The notes beneath the pieces were generated by a model, which saw only the letters and a list, made by a program, of their open reading frames with translations, was not told the DNA's origin and did not search any database. Below are positions 50,425-59,396 of a stretch of 64,000 bases of DNA, one piece after another; the first letter of the stretch is position 1; every line of letters starts with the position of its first letter. Both the position numbers and the translations under genes were made by a program. Source of the stretch: Rhodopirellula bahusiensis (lineage in GTDB: Bacteria; Planctomycetota; Planctomycetia; Pirellulales; Pirellulaceae); assembly GCF_002727185.1 (NCBI RefSeq), contig NZ_NIZW01000032.1, positions 1 through 64,000 on the forward strand, in the 5' to 3' direction.

Positions 50425-53400
50425 GTGACCTACATCGGATATTTGACACGCGCGTGTCTCGTTCTTTCGTTTGTCTGTTCTCTTTCCGTCCAGGCGGAAG
50501 ATTCCTTTGAAAACTTGTTCAACGGAAAAGACGTTTCAGGATGGGCCGGGAACGACTCCTTTTGGTCCGTTCGCGATGGAGTCATTCATGGCGAAACCAC
50601 GAAAGAGAATCCAACCAAGGGCAACACGTTCTTGGTGTGGCAAGGCGGAGAGGTCGGCGATTTTGTCTTCAAAACCAAAGTCCGTTTTCGCGGCAACAAC
50701 AGCGGCGTGCAATATCGCAGCGAACTGATCGACCCCAAAGACTTTGTCGTCAAAGGCTATCAAGCGGACCTGCACAAATCGGCCGACTTCTTTGGAATGC
50801 TCTACGCGGAAAAATGGCGTGGCATCGTCGCCAAACGATTCCAAAAGGTCGAAGTCGGTGCGGATGGCAAACCCAAGGTGGTCGGCGAGGTCGGTGACCG
50901 CTCGCAAAAGCTGGTCGATTGGGAATGGAATGAACTGACCATCATCGCGGTGGGCGATCGGCAAATTCACCAGGTCAACGGCGTCACGACGATGGACCTG
51001 ACCGACAATCACCCGGAAGCTCGCCGCAGCGGAATTCTAGCGTTGCAGTTGCACGCCGGGCCGTCGATGACTTGTGAGTTCAAAGACGTTCAACTTCAAA
51101 AGCTGGATGCCGCGAACGCCAAGTCCGTGTTGAACTCCTACGTGCAAAGTGGAGCTGCCAGCAAAGGCAAGAACGCCAAAAAACCTTCGGCCGCAACCGC
51201 GTTTGATTGGGTTGCCAAGTCACCAACACCAAAATGGATTTGGCGTCAGGATCAACCCTCATCCAACGACCCGCTCTATCTGCGGCATCAGTTCGAATTC
51301 ATGCCCGAGGGATCCAAAGAAGCCATTCGCTCGGCCCGCTTGTATGCCACCTGCGACAACGAAGCGACCGTTTGGATCAATGGCAAACCCGTCGGCGATT
51401 GTCCCGATTGGAAGTATCCCATCAAACAACTGGATGCTCGTCAGTTTGTCCGAGCAGGCAAGAACCAAATCGCGGTGAAGGCCGGTAACCGTGGTGGCGT
51501 GGCCGCTTTCGTTTTCAAACTCGAAGTCGAAACCGAGGATGGAACCGTTCATCAAGTCATCTCGAGCCCGAACTGGAAACTGGCCAACGCAGCCACCGGT
51601 GATTGGAAGACCGCCGATTACGATGATTCCAAGTGGAACGTTGCCGCCAAGTCGCTGGGCAATTTTGGAAAATCACCATGGGGAAAACCGGGCGTCGGAA
51701 CGGACCAGGCATCAGGTGACACTTCATTCAGTGCCGATGAAGTCACGGTGGCCGATGGATTCAAAGTCGAACTCGTTTACCAAGTTCCCAAAGTCCGCCA
51801 AGGAAGTTGGGTCTCGTTGACGACCGACGATCAAGGTCGCTTGTACGCCAGTGATCAAGGCGAAGCAGGTTTGTATCGAATCACGCTCGATGAAAGCCCT
51901 TCCAACGCAACCGGCGAATCAGGCGTCAAGGTTGAGAAGATGCCCGTGAAGGTGTCGGGAGCTCAAGGCATGACCTGGCACGACGGTGCGTTGTATTTCA
52001 ATCGCGGAAGCAGCCCGATGTATCGCGTCACGGATTCCACCGGCGACGGTTTGCTGGATCACGCCGAAGAATTGTTTGGCACGCATGGTGGCGGAGAACA
52101 CGGGAACCACGCGGTGATTCCAACCGAGGACGGTGACGCTCTTTATGTCGCCGCGGGCAACCACACGAATCTGCCGGACGAGTCCATCATCGCTGGATCA
52201 CGCGTCCCGACCTGGAACGAAGACCTGCTGTTGCCACGCGAATGGGACGCCAACGGACACGCTCGCGGTCGACTCGCACCCGGCGGTTGGATCACCCGAT
52301 TCGATCCAAAGACGAACAAACATGAAGTCATCTCGATGGGGTATCGCAACCAATACGACATCGCACTGAACCGTGCCGGCGACCTGTTCACTTATGACGC
52401 TGACATGGAATGGGACCTCGGTTCGCCATGGTACCGCCCGACGCGAATCAATCACGCCGTCAGCGGATCGGACTACGGATGGCGAAGTGGTTCCGGGAAA
52501 TGGCCGGAGTACTACGAGGATAGCTTGCCAGCCGTCTTGAACATCGGCCCCGGCAGCCCGACCGGTGTGGTCGGCGGCCAAGGAGCCAAGTTCCCCGCCA
52601 AGTATCAAGATGCGATCTATGCACTCGATTGGACCTTTGGAACGATCTACGCGATTCACTTGGATCCCGATGGGGCTGGCTGGAAAGCTCACCAAGAAGC
52701 GTTTTGTTACGGAGCACCTTTGCCTGTGACCGATGCCATCGTGGGCAAGGACGGTGCGTTGTACTTCACCGTTGGTGGACGTGGCACTCAGTCCGCTCTG
52801 TTCCGAATCACGTACGAAGGCGACGACTCGACCGAACCCGTATCGGCCCCGATCCCTGGTGAAGAAGCTCGCCAACAACGCCGAAGCTTGGAAGTCTTCC
52901 ACGGGAAAGAGCACGCGGACGCAGTCGCCAAGGCTTGGCCCCATCTTTCGAGCAACGATCGTTGGCTTCGATACGCGGCACGAATGGCTGTCGAGTCGCA
53001 ACCGACCGAGCAATGGGTCGACAAAGTCTTCGACGAATCCAACACGCAAGCCCGGATCACCGGCGCTGTCGCTCTGGCACGTCGTGGGAATGAATCCCAT
53101 CGGTCCGACTTGGTGAACGCGTTGCTGAAAATGAACCCCAGCGAATTGCCCAAACCGCAACTGCTCGGACTGCTGCGAGCCTACGCTTTGACCTTCATTC
53201 GGCTTGGTGAACCAACCGCGGAAGAACGTGAACGGGTCATCGAAGAGCTCGATGCCTTGCTTCCGAACAAAAGCAAAGACGTGAACACCGAACTGGTTCG
53301 CTTGCTGGTCTATCTGGAATCACCCACGGTGATCGACAAAGCAATCGCCATGATGACGGACGCGAAACCGACGCCTCCGGCTTGGGTGGAAAACGTTGAT

Positions 53401-54225
53401 TTCCAACGCAACCAACGTTACGGTTCGCGAGTCGTGAAGATGCTGGAGAACCAGCCGCCATCTCACGAAATCAACTACGCCTTCATGCTGCGAAACCTGC
53501 GTGATGGTTGGACGATGGACAATCTTCGGGCGTACATCCAGTTCATCAACCAAGCCGCGAAATACAGCGGTGGCAACAGCTACGGCAAGTTCCTCGCGAA
53601 CCTGCGAGACGAAGTGTTGGGGCATCTCAGTAACGCACAGCGGGAAGAACTTTCCGACATCAGCGGCGAAGACTTCAACCCTGTCCCCGACTTTGAAATC
53701 ACCGCTCCCAAGGGACCAGGCAAAAAATGGACTTTGGCAGAAGCGAGCAAGCACACCGGCGGTGCCTTGCGTCAGGCCAACTATGAAAGCGGCCGCAACC
53801 TATTCCACGCCGCACAGTGTGCCTCTTGTCACCGGTTCGATGGACTCGGGGGCGACATCGGCCCCGACCTGACAACGGTGAAGAATAAATTCAACGCCAA
53901 CTACTTGCTCGAATCCATCATCGAACCCAGCAAAGTCATCAGCGATCAATACGGATCCAAGGTGGTGTTGCTGGAAGACGGTCGCGTGCTGACCGGGTTG
54001 ATGGTCGAAAATGAGGACCGAATCGAAATCCATCCCGTCAGCAAGGCTGGCGAGACGGTGAATCCAGTCGTCGTGGAACCGGACGAAGTCATCTCAGCCA
54101 AAGACTCGCCGATTTCGCAGATGCCGACGGACATGTTGAATTCTTTGAACGCCGAGGAAGTTCGTGATTTGATCGCGTACTTGCTTTCCGGTGGTGACCC
54201 CAAAGCCAAGGTGTATGGGCGATAG
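50425..54225 (+). CDS. DUF1080 / membrane-type dehydrogenase / PVC cytochrome c fusion
   Basis: A 1266-residue secreted protein (signal ACLVLSFVCSLSVQAE). In order: DUF1080 (about 27-235, ENLFNGKDVSGWAGNDSFWS, NNSGVQYRSELID, QLHAGPSMTCEFKDVQLQKL); a galactose-binding-like domain (about 255-395, RSARLYATCDNEATVWINGK); a glucose/sorbosone dehydrogenase-like propeller (about 440-800, FNRGSSPMYRVTDSTGDGLL, GRLAPGGWITRFDPKTNKHE, GYRNQYDIALNRAGDLFTYD, SDYGWRSGSGKWPEYYEDSL); helical HEAT-like repeats (about 820-1100); and cytochrome c (about 1120-1266) with CASCHR (Cys1132, Cys1135, His1136). The layout is typical of the PVC heme-domain family thought to oxidise sugars. A DUF1080 front is unusual. 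Confidence 0.9.
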   Translation: MTYIGYLTRACLVLSFVCSLSVQAEDSFENLFNGKDVSGWAGNDSFWSVRDGVIHGETTKENPTKGNTFLVWQGGEVGDFVFKTKVRFRGNNSGVQYRSELIDPKDFVVKGYQADLHKSADFFGMLYAEKWRGIVAKRFQKVEVGADGKPKVVGEVGDRSQKLVDWEWNELTIIAVGDRQIHQVNGVTTMDLTDNHPEARRSGILALQLHAGPSMTCEFKDVQLQKLDAANAKSVLNSYVQSGAASKGKNAKKPSAATAFDWVAKSPTPKWIWRQDQPSSNDPLYLRHQFEFMPEGSKEAIRSARLYATCDNEATVWINGKPVGDCPDWKYPIKQLDARQFVRAGKNQIAVKAGNRGGVAAFVFKLEVETEDGTVHQVISSPNWKLANAATGDWKTADYDDSKWNVAAKSLGNFGKSPWGKPGVGTDQASGDTSFSADEVTVADGFKVELVYQVPKVRQGSWVSLTTDDQGRLYASDQGEAGLYRITLDESPSNATGESGVKVEKMPVKVSGAQGMTWHDGALYFNRGSSPMYRVTDSTGDGLLDHAEELFGTHGGGEHGNHAVIPTEDGDALYVAAGNHTNLPDESIIAGSRVPTWNEDLLLPREWDANGHARGRLAPGGWITRFDPKTNKHEVISMGYRNQYDIALNRAGDLFTYDADMEWDLGSPWYRPTRINHAVSGSDYGWRSGSGKWPEYYEDSLPAVLNIGPGSPTGVVGGQGAKFPAKYQDAIYALDWTFGTIYAIHLDPDGAGWKAHQEAFCYGAPLPVTDAIVGKDGALYFTVGGRGTQSALFRITYEGDDSTEPVSAPIPGEEARQQRRSLEVFHGKEHADAVAKAWPHLSSNDRWLRYAARMAVESQPTEQWVDKVFDESNTQARITGAVALARRGNESHRSDLVNALLKMNPSELPKPQLLGLLRAYALTFIRLGEPTAEERERVIEELDALLPNKSKDVNTELVRLLVYLESPTVIDKAIAMMTDAKPTPPAWVENVDFQRNQRYGSRVVKMLENQPPSHEINYAFMLRNLRDGWTMDNLRAYIQFINQAAKYSGGNSYGKFLANLRDEVLGHLSNAQREELSDISGEDFNPVPDFEITAPKGPGKKWTLAEASKHTGGALRQANYESGRNLFHAAQCASCHRFDGLGGDIGPDLTTVKNKFNANYLLESIIEPSKVISDQYGSKVVLLEDGRVLTGLMVENEDRIEIHPVSKAGETVNPVVVEPDEVISAKDSPISQMPTDMLNSLNAEEVRDLIAYLLSGGDPKAKVYGR

Positions 54226-54227
54226 TG

Positions 54228-55622
54228 ATGAGCAAGCTCAAGAACTGTTTGACAGGACTGGCGATCACGGTTTTCTTCGGTGCTGCAATTGCAACGGCGA
54301 AGGACACCGAACGCCAGCCCGACATTGTGGTCTATCTGGCGGATGATTTGTCCGCCTCGGACTTGGCACTGTATGGCGGCACCAATATCGAAACGCCCGC
54401 CATCGATCATTTGGCTCAGGAAGGCATGACGTTCGATCGTGCCTTCGTGGCCAGCCCATCGTGTGCCCCGAGTCGGGCCGCGTTGTTGACGGGGTTGATG
54501 CCCGCACGAAATGGCGCGGAGGAAAACCACTCGTACCCACACGAGGACGTGTTGAAACTGCCGGTCGTCTTGAATGAATTGGGCTACCAGACGGTGGCGT
54601 TCGGAAAGGTGGCTCACTCGCGAAGTGCACCGGACTATCAGTTCGATACACACGACCGAGCACAGGACATTCCCGCGGTGCGAAAGAACGTCCAGGCGTT
54701 TCTCGAAAGCCGAACCGATTCGCGACCGCTGGCGTTGTTCGTTGGAGTTTCCAACCCGCACGTTCCCTGGCCCAGTGAATCCACCGTGGACCCGAATTCC
54801 ATGTCGCTGCCGGTGAAGCTGCTCGACACGCCACAAACTCGAGTCCAGCGATCTCGCTACCTGCAAGAGGTCAAGGACTTGGACGCCTACCTCGGTGAGC
54901 TGCAACAGTTGGTTGACAAACACCTGTCCGAAGATCGTTTGTTTCTGTTTTCGAGTGACCACGGGGCTCAGTTCCCATTCGGAAAATGGACGCTCTACGA
55001 CGAAGGCATTCGCATCCCGCTCATCGTTTCTCGCGAAGGAATGATCGAGGCTGGTTCACGCACCGACGCGATGGTCAGTTGGGTCGACATCTTGCCAACC
55101 TTGATCGAAGTCGGTGGTGGCGAAGTGCCCCAAGGCATCGACGGGAAATCATTCTCCGGAGTCCTGCAGGATCCATCCAAACGTCATCGCGAGCGCATCT
55201 TCACGACGCACAGCGGCGACAAGATGATGAACGTCTACCTGAGCCGCAGCATTCGCACCGACCAGTACAAATTGATCTGGAACCCGCACCCCGAGTTTGC
55301 GTTCACGACGCACATCGATTTGTTGCTGCGTGCCACATCAGGGGACTACTTCAAGGAGTGGACCGAGGCGGCCAAGAGTGATCCTCATGCCGCAGACGTT
55401 GTCGCAAGCCATCACGGACGACCTGAGTTTGAACTGTTCGATCTTACGGGCGACCCGAACGAAACCAAGAACTTGGCCGACGATCCAGAACTGGCCAGCG
55501 TTCGATCGCGTCTGCTGGCTGAACTGAAAGATTGGATGCGAACTCAAGGCGACGAACTGACGGTCTTTCACAAACCGCTCATGCTAGACGCTCCCGAAAC
55601 ATGGGTTCCTCGCAAACCATAA
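54228..55622 (+). CDS. Secreted sulfatase with CAPSR motif
   Basis: A 464-residue sulfatase, two bases after the preceding stop. Signal peptide LTGLAITVFFGAAIATA; DIVVYLADDLSASDLALYGG; catalytic CAPSRAALLTGLMPARNG with Cys79; GKVAHSRSAPDYQFD, SNPHVPWPS, FSSDHGAQFPFGKWTLYDEG and IRIPLIVSREGMIE. GK-V-AH-S in place of GKWH and the DHG motif place it near heparan N-sulfatase/sulfamidase-like members. The ATG at 54228 or the GTG three bases earlier may be used. It is co-transcribed with the cytochrome fusion, so desulfation and oxidation may act on one substrate. Confidence 0.92.
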   Translation: MSKLKNCLTGLAITVFFGAAIATAKDTERQPDIVVYLADDLSASDLALYGGTNIETPAIDHLAQEGMTFDRAFVASPSCAPSRAALLTGLMPARNGAEENHSYPHEDVLKLPVVLNELGYQTVAFGKVAHSRSAPDYQFDTHDRAQDIPAVRKNVQAFLESRTDSRPLALFVGVSNPHVPWPSESTVDPNSMSLPVKLLDTPQTRVQRSRYLQEVKDLDAYLGELQQLVDKHLSEDRLFLFSSDHGAQFPFGKWTLYDEGIRIPLIVSREGMIEAGSRTDAMVSWVDILPTLIEVGGGEVPQGIDGKSFSGVLQDPSKRHRERIFTTHSGDKMMNVYLSRSIRTDQYKLIWNPHPEFAFTTHIDLLLRATSGDYFKEWTEAAKSDPHAADVVASHHGRPEFELFDLTGDPNETKNLADDPELASVRSRLLAELKDWMRTQGDELTVFHKPLMLDAPETWVPRKP

Positions 55623-55690
55623 ACAGTTCAGTAGGAAAGACCAACACGACGATGCAAGCCGTTTGCGGCGTTAGGACTGTGCGGGAAATA

Positions 55691-55749
55691 TGTGGCATAG
55701 GCTTCCAGCCTGTGATTGCGCAATACACAGGCTGGAAGCCTATGCCACA
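55691..55749. repeat. Perfect 24-bp inverted repeat (GIGFQPV/GWKPMPH repeat)
   Basis: TGTGGCATAGGCTTCCAGCC plus TGTG (55691-55714) pairs with its exact reverse complement (55726-55749) around the loop ATTGCGCAATA, itself nearly palindromic. In the window it lies between two sulfatase genes. Translated arms give GIGFQPV and GWKPMPH, as found scattered through Rhodopirellula-type genomes. A single arm recurs at 29540. Confidence 0.9.
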
Positions 55750-55837
55750 CTTTCTGTCCGACACTTAATCGACGCTGCTTGCTTCGAACCTTCCCGACCC
55801 GCTTGAGTTGCGATCGAAAATCACTGCACCTGAAAGA

Positions 55838-57175
55838 ATGAAGTTAGAAAGCATGAACTGTATCCGAATCTCCCTCATCGCCGCGTGTTTGGTCTTGATC
55901 GCCGGAGCTTGGCCCGCTGACCAAACGCAGGCCAAACAACCCAACGTTGTTTTCTTGTTGAGCGATGACCAATCGTGGACCGATTATGGGTTCATGGGAC
56001 ATCCGCATATCCAGACACCCAACATCGACCAATTGGCGAAGTCTGGTTTGGTGTATGAGCGAGGTTATGTCACAGCGCCACTTTGCCGGCCTTCCCTGGC
56101 AAGTCTCGCGACCGGTTTGTATCCGCATCAGACCGGAATTCGCGGCAACGATCCCGTGATGCCGACCGGCCTGAACCGCAAAACGAACAAGCAGGTCTTT
56201 GCATCGCTGCGGAAGCAAATGACCGCACCGTTGCACGAGCAGCCCTCGTTCATCCGGTCGCTCAAGGACAACGGCTACGCAACTTTGCAAACCGGAAAGT
56301 GGTGGGAAGAAGACCCGCTGGATCTTGGTTTCACCGATGCCATGACCCACGGCGACGTTTCGCGAGGCGGACGTCACGGCGATGTGGGTTTGCAGATCGG
56401 GCGAACCACGATGAAACCGGTGTACGACTTCGTCGATTCCGCCGTGGAGGACGAAAAACCATTCTTCATCTGGTACGGAGTCTTCCTGCCGCACGCACCG
56501 CACAACGCTCCCGACCGTTTGTTCAACAAGTACAAAGACATCGCTCCCAATGAACCAACCGCTCGTTACTGGGCCAATGTGGAATGGCTGGACGAAGGTT
56601 GTGGTCAGATCATTCAGTACTTGAAAGACAAGGGACTCTACGAAGACACGATTTTTGTCTACACCTGCGACAACGGCTGGGTGCAAGATCCCAACCGGAT
56701 GAACACGAGCATTCGCTCCAAGCGTGAGCCCGTGGAAGCTGGGATTCGGACGCCGATCATCATCACGCATCCCGGGGCCGTGAAGCCTCAGCGAGATTCA
56801 TCCACGCTTGCCAGCAACATTGATGTCGCTCCCACCATTCTGAAAGCCTGCGGGATTGAGCCTCCCAAGGAAATGTCCGGCTTGGACCTGCGTGATCCCG
56901 AGGCACTGCGTCAGCGAAACAGAATCTTCGTGGACGTCTACGACCACGACAGTGATCTTGAACAACTCGATGACATCGACAATGGCTTGCAAGCTCGTGT
57001 CGTCATCGACGGATGGGACAAGCTGATCGTCCGACCAAGCGGCAAAGAACTCTACGATCTCCAGGAGGATCCAGATGACAGAAACAATCTCGCTGCACAG
57101 GACGCTGACAAAGTCCAACGTCTGTCAAGCATCGTCGATGAATGGCTCGAGAACACGCCAGCCATCGGAAAGTGA
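55838..57175 (+). CDS. Secreted sulfatase-family protein with CRPSL variant motif
   Basis: A 445-residue sulfatase fold with signal peptide (ISLIAACLVLIAGAWPA). NVVFLLSDDQSWTDYGFMGH and the usual GKWWEEDP, FLPHAPHNAP, YTCDNGWVQDP and EAGIRTPIIITHPG blocks are present. The modification motif is LCRPSLASLATG: Cys83-Arg-Pro-Ser-Leu87, where the Arg that FGE recognises is Leu. The same spelling occurs in some sulfatase subfamilies, so the protein is not degraded, but whether Cys83 becomes formylglycine is open. Start ATG 55838 chosen; an ATG at 55853 is close to the signal core. Confidence 0.88.
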   Translation: MKLESMNCIRISLIAACLVLIAGAWPADQTQAKQPNVVFLLSDDQSWTDYGFMGHPHIQTPNIDQLAKSGLVYERGYVTAPLCRPSLASLATGLYPHQTGIRGNDPVMPTGLNRKTNKQVFASLRKQMTAPLHEQPSFIRSLKDNGYATLQTGKWWEEDPLDLGFTDAMTHGDVSRGGRHGDVGLQIGRTTMKPVYDFVDSAVEDEKPFFIWYGVFLPHAPHNAPDRLFNKYKDIAPNEPTARYWANVEWLDEGCGQIIQYLKDKGLYEDTIFVYTCDNGWVQDPNRMNTSIRSKREPVEAGIRTPIIITHPGAVKPQRDSSTLASNIDVAPTILKACGIEPPKEMSGLDLRDPEALRQRNRIFVDVYDHDSDLEQLDDIDNGLQARVVIDGWDKLIVRPSGKELYDLQEDPDDRNNLAAQDADKVQRLSSIVDEWLENTPAIGK

Positions 57176-57380
57176 TCTCCGCGAACACGGCTCAAGACGG
57201 CTCATGATGCATCACACTCCTGATTGTTTTCGGCCTCAAGAATTTGGCGTTTCGCTTTCGCTACTTCAATAATAAGAGTTCGCAGGATCGCATCGTGATG
57301 CTAGGATTCAAGCGATCAATCATCCCCTTTTCTTTATGAAACCTTTGGTTTGATAATTCGCTTTTCCGCAGAGTAATACG

Positions 57381-57575
57381 ATGAAGTTGAGTGTGAAGAA
57401 AGTCAGCTGCCTGGCACTGATGATGAGTTGCTTGGGGTGTGGCGGATCACAGCCTGTCAATGTGAAAGACAGCGCAGATGAACAAAGCATCGAAGAGTAC
57501 AAGGAAATGGTCGCGGCAGAAGAAGCCGCGAACGCTGGCTCGGAAAAGAACGGCGTGAAGCCACCCAAAGAGTGA
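57381..57575 (+). CDS. Tiny lipoprotein convergent with DUF1559 gene
   Basis: A 64-residue protein. Signal KKVSCLALMMSCLGCGGSQP with lipobox SCLGC, then DSADEQSIEEYKEMVAAEEA and ANAGSEKNGVKPPKE. The E-E-Y-K-E-M-V-A-A-E-E-A segment matches the lipoprotein at 47437. Here it faces the second DUF1559 gene across a shared 34-bp palindromic terminator rather than following it on the same strand. Function unknown. Confidence 0.85.
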   Translation: MKLSVKKVSCLALMMSCLGCGGSQPVNVKDSADEQSIEEYKEMVAAEEAANAGSEKNGVKPPKE

Positions 57576-57601
57576 GTCGGGCACCAGCTCGGTGATACAA
57601 A

Positions 57602-57635
57602 AAACGCCCGGTCAGCAATTGCTGACCGGGCGTTT
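57602..57635. terminator. Bidirectional 34-bp perfect-palindrome terminator
   Basis: AAACGCCCGGTCAGCAA followed directly by its exact reverse complement. With A-rich and T-rich ends it can stop transcription both of the lipoprotein (plus) and of the DUF1559 gene (minus), whose 3' ends converge here. Confidence 0.88.
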
Positions 57636-57659
57636 CCTTTTGCGTGTCGATCAAGTGGA

Positions 57660-58892
57660 TCAGAATTCGCCGTCGATGACTTCGCGTGACGCACGAGTTC
57701 CCAGGGCTCCCCACAAGCCATAAGGGCTTTCGGATCCAGGAGCGTTGTTGAACGCCGCGGTTCCCCATTGATAGACCATACGGTTCGTTTGATTTCCGGC
57801 TTCGATCGAATCGGTAATGAACTTGACCGCACCGTCACCCATCAGGATATGAGCACCACCTTGGTGACGACTGGACACCGACATCAGGTTGTTGCGGTTG
57901 ACGGCACCAGCGGAACAAATCTCCGAGTTCGGCGGCCGAACCGTGTGCACCATCGAGAACACTGGGTTGAAGCTGGCCCAACGGTATCCGCGACCTGAGG
58001 TTGCTCCGACAACGGGAGCTTCGGGACGCCAGAATTGAGGACGTTCGGGATCGAGGTGTTGCTCACACCAATTTGGTGTCACAACGATGGTCCAGTGGTC
58101 GTTGTTGGTGCTGTAAGTGCCACCGGAGGTCAGGCTGGTTCGAGCGTCTTTGTCACCCAAGTCCGTGGTCAGTTCGCCCATGGCAATGGTGTTGGACAAT
58201 CCATCGAGCACATCACGAAACTGAGTCAACTTGTGAACAACGAACATGCCACGATGGGCGGCGTTGGTTCGCTGGGAAGTGGCCGAGGTGGCTGCGTATG
58301 GCAGAACCGGCGAATCGTTCCGTACATACACGAATCCATCACGCATGTAGTCAGTTGAGTCGCCCAGGTTGGCGGCGTAGTTGGTCCGTCCCAATGAAGG
58401 CAATCCTTTGCCAGGATCGCTTGGGCAACGCAGCGTTGGGACGTCGGTTGCCCACGGAACGTAGTCGATGTTTTCAGGTGTTGGTCCCATGGCAGGAAAA
58501 TCAATTGTGCCGTCGCTGTCGAAGTCGTTCGGGTTGGCAATCAACTCCCAAAGTCCCTGTTGCTCGACAAATGGCATCAATCCAACCAGCATGCTCAGTC
58601 GCATGTTGTTACCGGTCGTTGTGTTGACCCACGGATGAGTGGCAACCGTGGGGTGGGTTCCGCCGCCATGCATTGGCAGTTTGTTGTAGGCGGAATGGTA
58701 GTTGTGCAGGGCCAGACCGAGCTGCTTGAAGTTGTTGCTGCAGCTCATCCGTCGAGCGGCTTCGCGGGCGGCTTGGACAGCGGGCAGAAGCAAGCCGACC
58801 AGCACTCCGATGATGGCGATGACAACGAGGAGCTCAACCAGCGTGAACCCCACGCGAGTCCCGCGGTGCGGGTGTTGGGAAGTGGATTCCAT
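57660..58892 (-). CDS. DUF1559 protein with pseudopilin-type N-terminus
   Basis: A 410-residue protein: GFTLVELLVVIAIIGVLVGL at residues 15-34, cleaved after the Gly, then LLPAVQAAREAARRMSCSNN and FKQLGLALHNYHSAYN. The tail has GGAHILMGDGAVKFITDSIE and SPYGLWGALGTRASREVIDG. It is close to the DUF1559 protein at 46107 (the first 60 residues and the last 60 are nearly identical), so the two arose by duplication. Start ATG 58892 gives 14 residues before the Gly, longer than usual but supported by no better site. Confidence 0.95.
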   Translation of the reverse strand: MESTSQHPHRGTRVGFTLVELLVVIAIIGVLVGLLLPAVQAAREAARRMSCSNNFKQLGLALHNYHSAYNKLPMHGGGTHPTVATHPWVNTTTGNNMRLSMLVGLMPFVEQQGLWELIANPNDFDSDGTIDFPAMGPTPENIDYVPWATDVPTLRCPSDPGKGLPSLGRTNYAANLGDSTDYMRDGFVYVRNDSPVLPYAATSATSQRTNAAHRGMFVVHKLTQFRDVLDGLSNTIAMGELTTDLGDKDARTSLTSGGTYSTNNDHWTIVVTPNWCEQHLDPERPQFWRPEAPVVGATSGRGYRWASFNPVFSMVHTVRPPNSEICSAGAVNRNNLMSVSSRHQGGAHILMGDGAVKFITDSIEAGNQTNRMVYQWGTAAFNNAPGSESPYGLWGALGTRASREVIDGEF

Positions 58893-59106
58893 TGAAGATT
58901 CTCAAGAGTGCGATAAGAAAACGGTGATGCCAATGCTCGCTCGAAAGACAGCGAGAAAATCGTCACCGAATTCATTCCTGAGAATGTTCACACAATTTGC
59001 GCAAATTCATCTGAATTGAAGAGTTTTCTCAGAAATCATTGATGCCATCACCCTCCCGCGAGGCCGAGCAGCATTCTGAGACCGCTTTTCGCCCCCTCCC
59101 GTAAGA

Positions 59107-59275
59107 GGTCGTGCAGGTTTTAACTGCTGTGTTGCCAAGCGTTTATCATCACCCTCCCCCTGGAAGGGTCGAGCGAAGCGAGGGGAGGGTCGAGCATCGG
59201 AACCAGCGCGTAACCCTCCCCGGCCCGAGGCGGGCCGACCCTCCCAAAGGGAGGGTGAAATAAAACTGCACGACC
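59107..59275. repeat. 169-bp nested inverted-repeat element
   Basis: Outer arms GGTCGTGCAGGTTTTA (59107-59122) and TAAAACTGCACGACC (59261-59275) match as inverted repeats except for one extra G. Inside are several CCCTCCC/GGGAGGG inverted copies (for example GACCCTCCC AAA GGGAGGGTG near 59236-59257) and GGCCCGAGGCGGGCC. The structure resembles a non-coding mobile or palindromic repeat built of nested units. It lies downstream of the DUF1501 gene in an otherwise empty 504-base gap (58893-59396); nothing else was recognised there. Confidence 0.6.
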
Positions 59276-59396
59276 GCTGCGCGGGCGGGGTTCTCAAGAC
59301 AGTACTGACGCAGCACTTCAAAACGGCACGACTCTCCCCAGCCAGACCTCTTCGATGCCAAGAGGTCGGCTTTACCGGAGAAGCCTTTGAATCGAT

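Noticed and set aside
52198-53160. Minus-strand frame of 320 codons
   Set aside because: Antisense to the cytochrome c fusion protein gene; no domain recognised.
53946-54962. Minus-strand frame of 338 codons
   Set aside because: Spans the junction of two convincing plus-strand genes on the opposite strand; chance frame.
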